A stretch of DNA of 64,000 nt, taken from the NCBI GenBank assembly GCA_902760415.1, contig CACWGK010000002.1:1-64000 (forward strand), given 5' to 3'. Under the pieces are notes generated by a model. That model was not told where the DNA came from, did no database searches, and saw nothing but the letters and a program-made list of their open reading frames with translations. Within the stretch, counting starts at the first letter, position 1, and each line of letters opens with the position of its first letter. The position numbers and the translations under genes are program-made. Source of the DNA: an uncultured Lachnospiraceae bacterium. Its GTDB lineage: Bacteria; Bacillota; Clostridia; Lachnospirales; Lachnospiraceae. This document shows positions 17,299-24,752 of the stretch, one piece after another.

Positions 17299-18780
17299 TT
17301 AGTTTTCGCTGACAATACCATATAACGTTTCAATCGCTTCTTCCCCTTTGCAAGGATAATCAGATTCGATATAATCTCCTTTCGATGCATCTATTCGAGT
17401 GCTGTAGACGGTTGACACCGAAAGCCACATTCCGATATCCTCGAAATAGAACTGCGTAATCTCGCCACAGCTGTTACAGGGCTCCGCAGGCGGCTCTCCA
17501 ATTACCTTCCCGAGGCCATTGTCTACTATCATTTCAGTAAAAATCATGGCTGACGAAAATGACCCTTCATCTGTGAGCACATACAGATTTCCATCAAACT
17601 CAAGCTCTGCAACTCTCTTATTCTTAGTTTTACCACCTTGATCAAAATCAAATGTTATATAGTTCCACCTTATTTTTCTAAAGTCGTCTACCTGATAATA
17701 TTCGTCTATCGGAAGGTACTTAAACAGTTCATTTACAACATATGTGTCGCCACCGCCATTACCTCTTAGATCAATTGCAAGATTTTTAATCTTTTTCGTG
17801 TTTATCTCTGTAAACATTTCACGAAGCACATCCCTGTAGTGATCACTTATCCAGCAACGTTTTAGCGTAAGTATAGCAAGACTCTTTTCTTCGTCTATCT
17901 CATAATATACATAATCATCATTACTATTATCTGATGGAAGGTACTTATCCTGAAGATCACAGTATTCATCAACATTTATAAAGTCATCACGGCTATAAGT
18001 ACGGGATTCCTCGTCTCCATCCTCATTCTTCCAGACGACCTCAAAAGGTGCCGCAACTCCACATAGATCTAGATAAAACAAGTTTTCCATATTTACACTA
18101 ATGAAGCGCGGTGTTTCGTAAGAATAATAGGGCTCTACAAGCTCCTTCAGCTGGTCCTCTGTTAATCCATTTACAGTATATATACTATAACCTTTGCTCT
18201 CCATCTCAGGACCATCCGATAGCAGTACAGGGTCCCACGAGTTAAATGATGTATGTGCATCATTTATCTCATGCAGTATACTTCTTACGCCACGAATTAA
18301 CTCTATTCTCTTGACTGTATCCTTTGACTCAAAATCAGCCCTGACTTCCTCATACTTTGCCTGAACCTCAGTAGTCAGTCCATCTGCGAAAGATATATGA
18401 TACTTTCTCAGGTAGTCCATGACCTCCTCAAGTGTGTCCAGTGCCTCTTTCTTTGTAAGATCCGAATTCTCATAATAATGTATCGGTCTATTAGACTTGT
18501 GGCCATCACTATTCCAGTACGGGCAGGCATATGCAAAAAGTACACAAATAACCGTAAAAACACACGTAATAGTTACTGCAATTATCTTTGCTGCTTTCCC
18601 AGAAAATGTCTTCCTAGCTAAAAGCAAAACAATCGCTATATCCACAACTGAAGCGATTATCATAATCCACTGTGGAAAATCCTTCCATATCAGCAGAATA
18701 TTCAGTGGAAATATGCCAAACACCAAAATATTAATAATTATAATAAGAACAACAGCGCCAACCTTTTTAAATCTATTCAT
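17299..18780 (-). CDS. Membrane-anchored S41-family (C-terminal processing-like) peptidase
   Basis: 493 residues. Three membrane helices fill the first 90 residues (about 7-28, 36-56 and 65-90), then a large domain lies outside the cell. An S41 core is recognisable: INDAHTSF, the DLRGNGGGDTYVVNEL strand, then LTDEGSFSSAMIFTEMIVDN with the expected catalytic serine. GLGKVIGEPPAEP follows. No PDZ domain is evident, unlike CtpA/Prc. A cysteine pair, CNSC, lies after the catalytic region. The gene follows the XRE-AbrB regulator by 14 bp, so the two and the acyltransferase form an operon. The protein substrate is unknown. Confidence 0.75.
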   Translation of the reverse strand: MNRFKKVGAVVLIIIINILVFGIFPLNILLIWKDFPQWIMIIASVVDIAIVLLLARKTFSGKAAKIIAVTITCVFTVICVLFAYACPYWNSDGHKSNRPIHYYENSDLTKKEALDTLEEVMDYLRKYHISFADGLTTEVQAKYEEVRADFESKDTVKRIELIRGVRSILHEINDAHTSFNSWDPVLLSDGPEMESKGYSIYTVNGLTEDQLKELVEPYYSYETPRFISVNMENLFYLDLCGVAAPFEVVWKNEDGDEESRTYSRDDFINVDEYCDLQDKYLPSDNSNDDYVYYEIDEEKSLAILTLKRCWISDHYRDVLREMFTEINTKKIKNLAIDLRGNGGGDTYVVNELFKYLPIDEYYQVDDFRKIRWNYITFDFDQGGKTKNKRVAELEFDGNLYVLTDEGSFSSAMIFTEMIVDNGLGKVIGEPPAEPCNSCGEITQFYFEDIGMWLSVSTVYSTRIDASKGDYIESDYPCKGEEAIETLYGIVSEN

Positions 18781-18794
18781 AGTAGTTAATCCTT

Positions 18795-19220
18795 TTATTT
18801 TTTTACAGCATTCCTTATCATATTTGCCATATTAAGGAAATCCTTTGCTTTTATGATAGCCAATCCCTGAGACTCATCACCTAATACAACTAGTTGGTCA
18901 CCGGGTGATATATCAAAAAGTTTTCTCGCCCTTGCAGGTATGACTATCTGTCCCTTATCGCCAACAGTAACCATGCCGAAGAGGTGTTTCCCCTTCGGAG
19001 GAACATCTAGTCCCAAATTATCCTCTGGTTCATAGTTTGCCAGATCATCAAGAGACACACCGAAGAGCTCAGCGAGTAGCTTACACTTCTCAAGATCAGG
19101 AATTGTTTCACCGCTTTCCCACTTAGCGACCGCCTGTCTGGACACACCTACCGCCTCAGCTATATCCTCCTGTGTCATCTGATTTATCTTTCTAAGTCGA
19201 ACGAGATTTTCATTAAACAT
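18795..19220 (-). CDS. XRE helix-turn-helix regulator fused to an AbrB/SpoVT-type domain
   Basis: 141 residues in two DNA-binding parts. Residues 1-60 are a Cro/CI helix-turn-helix (LRKINQMTQEDIAEAVGVSRQAVAKWESGETIPDLEKC). Residues 80-125 are a SpoVT/AbrB swapped-hairpin domain (GMVTVGDKGQIVIPARARKLFDISPGDQLVVLGD). It lies 4 bp after the acyltransferase gene and 14 bp before the S41 gene, so all three should share one transcript. It may control its own operon, but I found no obvious operator. Confidence 0.88.
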   Translation of the reverse strand: MFNENLVRLRKINQMTQEDIAEAVGVSRQAVAKWESGETIPDLEKCKLLAELFGVSLDDLANYEPEDNLGLDVPPKGKHLFGMVTVGDKGQIVIPARARKLFDISPGDQLVVLGDESQGLAIIKAKDFLNMANMIRNAVKK

Positions 19221-19224
19221 ATAT

Positions 19225-20334
19225 TTACTCCTTATTTTTCTGAACCTTCTTCTTACTGATTCCTAGTACTGCCCATCTGAAGAATGGAATCCTACTGATG
19301 ATTGCATATAATCCATATCCGAATGCAAATCCTGCTACAAGACTGAGAAGGTAGCAAAGAGGTGCAGGCAGAATAGCATTCTTTGCGAAAACAAGTGCAA
19401 CAGTAGATATTCCAAGATAATGGAATACGTAAAGTCCAAAGCTATGACTACTCATCCACTTTGTAAAACTGTTACTGAAGTCTCCAAATCTTGCCATACC
19501 AGCGAGCATTGCTATTGAGCCAAAATATGCACATGCTGCGTAGAGTGGTCCCCTGTTGACAGGCTTATCAGCATAGTTAGTTCCACCACGAACAATGAAG
19601 TTTAAAACTGCAAATGTAATAGAGAGCGCTACTCCGATTAAGATACATGCCACTGCATACTTCTTCAGCTTATCCATTACTTCTTCATTTGAAAATACAT
19701 AGTAGCCCAGCATGAAGAATACAAAATATAAAGCAACTCTATATACCGCAATAATGGGTGCATTAAGTATCTGCGCAGCTCCCCAGATAGGGAAGAAGAA
19801 AAGAATTATCAGCCAAAGCGGTGTCTTAGAACCAGCCTCAAGAAGTTTTCCCTTCTCTATCTTTCTTACAAGCACAAGCACCACGCTATATATCCAAAGA
19901 AGATGAACGAACCATAGTACTCCACTTCCTGATGCGACCATAATGAGATACATAACAAACTTAGGAACGCCCATAGATACTAGTTCAGCTGCTCCATCAG
20001 ACAGAGACATACTTACATATCCCTGTATAAACTGAAATACGAAAAGTCCGATTGTGGAAGGAACAAGAAGCTTAGTTGTTCTGCTCTTTATAAATTCCTT
20101 ATTCGTATGCTTATCCAGATACAGTCTTGAGCTTATACCAGCTACAATAAAAAGTATTGGCATAAACCATGGATATACAAGATACTGGAAAATATCATAA
20201 GGCTGAAAAGTCAGCTTGGTAATCTGACCAATTCCTCCCCTAACACCTTCAGCATTGTACATATAAAATACATGGTATATAGCAACGATCACAACTGTAA
20301 TCCATCTAATGTTGTCTAAGTAATACTTTCTCAT
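19225..20334 (-). CDS. Acyltransferase 3 family membrane protein
   Basis: 369 residues with about ten membrane helices. The family opening YYLDNIRWITVVIVAIYHVFYMY carries the conserved Arg and the catalytic-type His, followed by YPWFMPILFIVAGISSRLYL. These enzymes O-acylate sugars of the cell wall, polysaccharides or antibiotics with an acyl donor across the membrane. The start ATG 20334 follows AAGGTGGG. It is first of three genes with an XRE-AbrB regulator and an S41 peptidase. The acceptor cannot be predicted. Confidence 0.85.
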   Translation of the reverse strand: MRKYYLDNIRWITVVIVAIYHVFYMYNAEGVRGGIGQITKLTFQPYDIFQYLVYPWFMPILFIVAGISSRLYLDKHTNKEFIKSRTTKLLVPSTIGLFVFQFIQGYVSMSLSDGAAELVSMGVPKFVMYLIMVASGSGVLWFVHLLWIYSVVLVLVRKIEKGKLLEAGSKTPLWLIILFFFPIWGAAQILNAPIIAVYRVALYFVFFMLGYYVFSNEEVMDKLKKYAVACILIGVALSITFAVLNFIVRGGTNYADKPVNRGPLYAACAYFGSIAMLAGMARFGDFSNSFTKWMSSHSFGLYVFHYLGISTVALVFAKNAILPAPLCYLLSLVAGFAFGYGLYAIISRIPFFRWAVLGISKKKVQKNKE

Positions 20335-20385
20335 ATCTATCCCACCTTTGCAACTATTATTAACATTTGGTTAATATTATTTTAC

Positions 20386-20430
20386 AAACAAATAAGGAAA
20401 TGTCTACCAACTAAAGCAAACATTTCCTTA
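20386..20430 (-). terminator. Terminator of the two-component system transcript
   Basis: The perfect 11-bp arms TAAGGAAATGT and ACATTTCCTTA (20393-20403 and 20420-20430) close a 16-base loop. On the minus strand TTTGTTTG follows. It lies after the histidine kinase stop and before the acyltransferase. Confidence 0.75.
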
Positions 20431-20475
20431 TGGTTTATGTTATATTTAGTTGCGTAAAGATAATAAGCCTTCCTT

Positions 20476-21858
20476 TTAGCTAATAGGAATCATAAGTGTA
20501 ACTGAAAATCCTTCTGTATCACTATCACAGATAAGCTCTCCATTCATCTTTATCATAAGAGATTTCGCTATATAAAGTCCCAGTCCGCTCCCCTCTTTGT
20601 TAGCAGACTCCGCCTTCTTTCCACGATAAAACTTATTTGTTATAAGCTCCAGCTCATCCCTCGAGACGCCTGGACCATAATCCTTTATGACCATCTTAAG
20701 ATATTTATCGGTGATGCCATAAACTACATCTATCCTGGTACCGGCATACTTGTATGAGTTGCTAATGATATTTCCTATCACCTGACTCATTCGCTTATCA
20801 TCAATATTTATAATAATCTTTGGAAGTTCTGTTTCAATAACAAGTCCCTTTGAATCATTCTTCTTAATTATCTCACTAAGAATAGTGGACTCTTTATCAC
20901 TACAGTTTACCTTAAATTCTCCCAGGTCATCCATTGTAGCCGAGAAAAGATCATTTACCAGACTATCTATCTGCTCAGCCTTCTTGTATATATTATCCAG
21001 CTTATCCAGAATGTCTGTATCTCTCTGAAGCACCTGATCCTTTGACATATCCGTTTCAGACTCTGCCTTCTCAGGTTCTTCACTTATATACTTATTAAGC
21101 TTAGCTTCCAGAAGCTCTGTAGTAAGTTTAATGCCTGTTATCGGAGTTTTAAGATCATGGCTGAGGGACGCTATAAGTTCCTTCTCTTTCCTTTGAAGTT
21201 CTATCTCTCGCTTCTTTGACTCCGCCAGTTCCTCTCGCATGATATCAAAGCTCTCCGTAAATGTTCCGAACATGTTACTCTTTTCCATCATCAGAGGCTC
21301 ATCCAGTTTACCCTCTGCAACCTTCCCTGCAAAGGATTGCATCCTTTTAAACGGTTTAACGATAGTCTTATCAATGTATATACCATATATAACAGCACCA
21401 ATTAAAAATATCAGAGCCATTACCACAAGTCCTAAAACAAGCTTAGCTTTAAATATTTTGAAGCCTTCCTCCGGAAGCTCAAGTATGATTACCGTTCCAA
21501 GTATTCTTCCATCCTTTATCACATGCTTATACAGCAGTCTCCTTCTGCCGGCATCTTCCGCTGAATAGTTTCCTCCGCCAAAGATTTTCATGATCTTCTC
21601 TTCAGCTCCAGAAGATTTATAAACCTCTTTTCCATTATTATCTATGACAACAAAATCCACCCCATAGTCCTTTTCTCCAAGACTATCGGGTGAATTAAAC
21701 TTTGCCTCAGCATCCTTAGTTATATCATTTAATATGAGTACATTCTCGCCATCTGCTGAAATGACCTCACTGGAATCACCGGATAATATCACAAAAAGGA
21801 TGATTCCAGTAATCATAAAAATGCCGAATATTAAAACAAACTTTGCGTAGTTTTTCAT
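20476..21858 (-). CDS. Membrane sensor histidine kinase
   Basis: 460 residues. Membrane helices at 6-27 and 139-161 enclose an extracytoplasmic sensor of about 110 residues. HAMP follows at 162-215. The phosphoacceptor is H234 in SLSHDLKTPITG. The ATP-binding domain has NIISNSYKYA (N box), DYGPGVSRDELE (G1) and GSGLGLYIAKSLM (G2). The sensor domain is much larger than that of the intramembrane-sensing kinases of Bce modules, so it may sense a ligand directly. The gene starts 1 bp after the response regulator stop, so translation is coupled. The pair has its own promoter at 22623-22651. Confidence 0.92.
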   Translation of the reverse strand: MKNYAKFVLIFGIFMITGIILFVILSGDSSEVISADGENVLILNDITKDAEAKFNSPDSLGEKDYGVDFVVIDNNGKEVYKSSGAEEKIMKIFGGGNYSAEDAGRRRLLYKHVIKDGRILGTVIILELPEEGFKIFKAKLVLGLVVMALIFLIGAVIYGIYIDKTIVKPFKRMQSFAGKVAEGKLDEPLMMEKSNMFGTFTESFDIMREELAESKKREIELQRKEKELIASLSHDLKTPITGIKLTTELLEAKLNKYISEEPEKAESETDMSKDQVLQRDTDILDKLDNIYKKAEQIDSLVNDLFSATMDDLGEFKVNCSDKESTILSEIIKKNDSKGLVIETELPKIIINIDDKRMSQVIGNIISNSYKYAGTRIDVVYGITDKYLKMVIKDYGPGVSRDELELITNKFYRGKKAESANKEGSGLGLYIAKSLMIKMNGELICDSDTEGFSVTLMIPIS

Positions 21859-21859
21859 C

Positions 21860-22594
21860 TTATCCTTCTATCATATATCCAACTCCCCAAATGGTTTTTA
21901 TAACCTGAGGATTCTTTGGATCACTCTCGATCTTTTCTCTCAAATGACGAATATGAACGGCCAGCGTTCCTTCACCAATAAATTCATCATCCCATACATT
22001 CTTCAAAAGTTCATCTTTAGTAACAACTCGGTTCTTGTTCTCCAGAAGATAGATCAGCATCTTATACTCCATGGCTTTGAGTCTGATCAGGTCATCGCCT
22101 CTTCTAAGCTTATGAAGATTTGTATCAACAATGAGGTTTTCGGTAAGACTTAGACACCCTGAATTATCAACTATCCTGCTCACCTCTATACCACTTGATT
22201 TCAAGGCAAGCTCGGCATCTTCCTTTGCCTTCTCATATCTTGCAAGTATAGTCTTCACCTTTGCCAGTAAAATGCTGAGAGTATAAGGCTTTTTAATATA
22301 ATCATCTCCGCCAATATTCAGAGCTATGAGGACATCATCGTCACTGGTTCTGGCACTGATAAAAAGGATAGGCATATCATAGTTTTCTCTCACCTTCTTA
22401 CAGAGATCGAAACCGGATTTATCCCCAAGATTAATATCGAGAAGAAGGAGTGACACCCGATTTTTCTCGAGAAAATCCACTGCCTCCTCGTAGCTATTCA
22501 CATATGTGGTTTTTATATCGAACATGTTGAAGTATTCAGCTGTAGATTGCGCGATCACTTCATCATCATCGATCATCAGAACCTTATAATCCAT
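21860..22594 (-). CDS. OmpR/PhoB-family response regulator
   Basis: 244 residues from ATG 22594 (MDYKVLMIDDDE), preceded by GAGGTG. A longer frame to 22651 would overlap the promoter and is rejected. The receiver domain covers 1-120 with acidic residues D9-D11, phosphorylated D53 in LLLLDINLGD, and KKPY with the conserved lysine. The winged-helix DNA-binding domain covers 145-244 (LRRGDDLIRLKAMEYKMLIYL, ending TIWGVGYMIEG). Its probable target is the 11-bp direct repeat AAATTCTTA at 28174-28193, upstream of the ABC exporter genes. Confidence 0.92.
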   Translation of the reverse strand: MDYKVLMIDDDEVIAQSTAEYFNMFDIKTTYVNSYEEAVDFLEKNRVSLLLLDINLGDKSGFDLCKKVRENYDMPILFISARTSDDDVLIALNIGGDDYIKKPYTLSILLAKVKTILARYEKAKEDAELALKSSGIEVSRIVDNSGCLSLTENLIVDTNLHKLRRGDDLIRLKAMEYKMLIYLLENKNRVVTKDELLKNVWDDEFIGEGTLAVHIRHLREKIESDPKNPQVIKTIWGVGYMIEG

Positions 22595-22622
22595 GCCACA
22601 CCTCGCAACATTTAATAAAAAA

Positions 22623-22666
22623 ATTATAAAGCAGAGGACTCCCTCTTTCAAGAACCAGTCCTCCGC
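22623..22666 (-). promoter_or_regulatory. Promoter of the two-component system, overlapping a 10-bp stem
   Basis: On the minus strand TTGAAA (22651-22646), 17 bp, TATAAT (22628-22623) is a consensus-quality promoter, 29 bp before the regulator ATG. It overlaps the inverted repeat GCGGAGGACT/AGTCCTCTGC (22666-22657 with 22640-22631). With the T-rich tail beyond it, that repeat could also act as terminator for the serine hydrolase gene. Confidence 0.65.
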
Positions 22667-22675
22667 TAAACCAGT

Positions 22676-24679
22676 TTATTCAGAAATGTTTATTGTATCC
22701 CCTGTCTCACCTACAAACATGATGTAACCATCCTTTGGCAGATGAATGACGTTACCATATTCTATCATATGCGTACTGTACTTAACCTTTCCGAACTTAT
22801 CATATACATAGACTGCGCTGTTATCAGGCCGTTCCAGACTGATGTTTTTGTTCGCCATAGAGTCATCTATATTAAACCATACAGCCTTTTCTGTTGTGAG
22901 GCTCACTTCCTTAACATCAGCTGTGAAGCTCTCATTATCTGTAACAGGCACAACCGCCAGATCAGGTGATGAATGAGCTACTCCGGCATCATCAACATAA
23001 ATATCAAAGATATCTCTATTTCCGGAACTAGGAATAGTTGTAAATGCCTCCAGATGATTCTCATCAACTATTTTTAATATTCTGGACGCCATACCTGAAT
23101 CAATAACATAACCGCTATCTTCCAGTACCCTAATCTCAGTAAACGGAGTTTGATAAATCGCCGAAGAATACTTTTCAGATTCGACTGCATACTTCATGCC
23201 ATCTCTTTCCTGCCATGCCTTTATAGCTTCTTCAGATACAGGATTAGGCTCCAGTTTTTCTCCTGAATATGTTCTATTACATCCATTTACAAGGCCACTC
23301 TGTTTTGAAACACTTTCCTCAGTAATATATACATGTCCCTCTGCCTCTACAAAATTAATACAGAAGTAGTCAGGATCAACCCTAAATTCTCCAGCTTCTA
23401 TATCTCCTGTCACCCTTACAAATCCATTATCCGTATACATATAATATTCATCAGATGTACCTGCTCCAAGCATCTTGACAAGAGCATACTTCATATCAGG
23501 AAATGTGATCTCAGCAGGAGTTCCATCCAGTGAATAATAACCTTCATACTTCTTATAAGAATCAGGAACTGTTTCCTTTAGTTCTACCTCTGGTGCGGTA
23601 GTCTCCTCTACTTCGATACCTTGCTCCTCGAGAACTATATTTGCAAGCGCTTCGGCCATAGCCATGTTATATCCACTACTTCCTCCCGAAGTAGTAACAC
23701 ATACACTCACTTCTTCGTCCGGCAGCACTAGAAGACCAGCATGATAATCCGTGTTGTCACCACCTTTATAGAGAGCTTTCACCCCCGCTTCTTCATACAT
23801 AGGAATATCTACCATATCCCAACCCAGACCGTTTTGGTCCATATAGTCCGGATCATATTTTAAATTGCCAGAAGCATCCGTTGTACTACTCCAAAGGGTT
23901 GCCATCTCATTCTTACTACCTTCAGAAAGAAGTCTGTTATCGCCTTTAAAGAACGTACTTCCGAATTCGCAGGTATCTAACGCAGTTGAGTAAATTCCTC
24001 CGGAACCAAAATCCATACTGTATTCTGTTTCATATCTGTTATTACTATCCGGGAAAATATCTGCAAGAGCCGGATTTCCAAATACATTTTTTGCAGTATA
24101 TATATTTTCAGCCCCGATCTTTCCTGCTATATTTTTCTCCACATAGTCTGTATAGCTCATACCGGAGACTCTCTCCACTAATAATTCAAGGAGTGTAAAT
24201 CCATCATTACAATAAGCCGCATATTCACCCGGATTCGCCTTAAGTCTCTGATTCTCCAGATTCTTAAGGGTGTTTTCCGTGGATACGGAAGAATTATCGC
24301 CATAAAGGTCAGAGTTTTTAAGAGATGAACCAAATATTCCAGACGTATGATTCATCAGCATCCTGACAGTGATATCCTTGTAACGTTCATCCGCCATCTT
24401 GAAGTCATCTATATAGTCTGTCACCGGCGCATCCAGATCCACCTTACCTTGTTCCACCAGCTGCATCACAGCTGTTGTTACATACACCTTACTAACCGAA
24501 CCAATGCAGTAAATCTGATCCGCATCACCTTCCGTCGCAACCTCCTGCACCTCACCCTCTGCCGCATATACAACCTCACTACTCCTATCATCCAACCCGG
24601 TTGCGCAGCTGATACCAGCAATCATTAATGAACACATTCCAATTGTTATAATTCTATTTTTTATATTCATATTATTCAT
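22676..24679 (-). CDS. Secreted beta-lactamase-like serine hydrolase (class C / DD-peptidase fold)
   Basis: 667 residues. A signal peptide lies at 1-35 (NRIITIGMCSLMIAGISCATG). The SxxK motif is SVSK at about 61-64. A tyrosine motif YCN follows at about 145 (EYAAYCNDGFTLLELLVERVSG), then a catalytic fold to about 345 and a C-terminal region of beta-rich sequence. SxxK comes only about 30 residues after the signal peptide; family members usually first have a strand pair of 40-60 residues, so the N-terminus looks shortened. It sits between the ABC exporter and its two-component system, suggesting a role in envelope or peptide-antibiotic defence. A small hairpin CGAGGCC/GGTCTCG lies upstream at 24725-24744. 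Confidence 0.82.
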   Translation of the reverse strand: MNNMNIKNRIITIGMCSLMIAGISCATGLDDRSSEVVYAAEGEVQEVATEGDADQIYCIGSVSKVYVTTAVMQLVEQGKVDLDAPVTDYIDDFKMADERYKDITVRMLMNHTSGIFGSSLKNSDLYGDNSSVSTENTLKNLENQRLKANPGEYAAYCNDGFTLLELLVERVSGMSYTDYVEKNIAGKIGAENIYTAKNVFGNPALADIFPDSNNRYETEYSMDFGSGGIYSTALDTCEFGSTFFKGDNRLLSEGSKNEMATLWSSTTDASGNLKYDPDYMDQNGLGWDMVDIPMYEEAGVKALYKGGDNTDYHAGLLVLPDEEVSVCVTTSGGSSGYNMAMAEALANIVLEEQGIEVEETTAPEVELKETVPDSYKKYEGYYSLDGTPAEITFPDMKYALVKMLGAGTSDEYYMYTDNGFVRVTGDIEAGEFRVDPDYFCINFVEAEGHVYITEESVSKQSGLVNGCNRTYSGEKLEPNPVSEEAIKAWQERDGMKYAVESEKYSSAIYQTPFTEIRVLEDSGYVIDSGMASRILKIVDENHLEAFTTIPSSGNRDIFDIYVDDAGVAHSSPDLAVVPVTDNESFTADVKEVSLTTEKAVWFNIDDSMANKNISLERPDNSAVYVYDKFGKVKYSTHMIEYGNVIHLPKDGYIMFVGETGDTINISE

Positions 24680-24752
24680 GTTTTTATCCCTTTAATTTCA
24701 CAGCATATATCTATAATTTATTCTCGAGACCGTTTTGGGCCTCGGTTGATCA

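Noticed and set aside
22595..22651. A longer response regulator starting at 22651
   Set aside because: The extension covers the -35 and -10 boxes and has no receiver-domain sequence; ATG 22594 has a good ribosome site.
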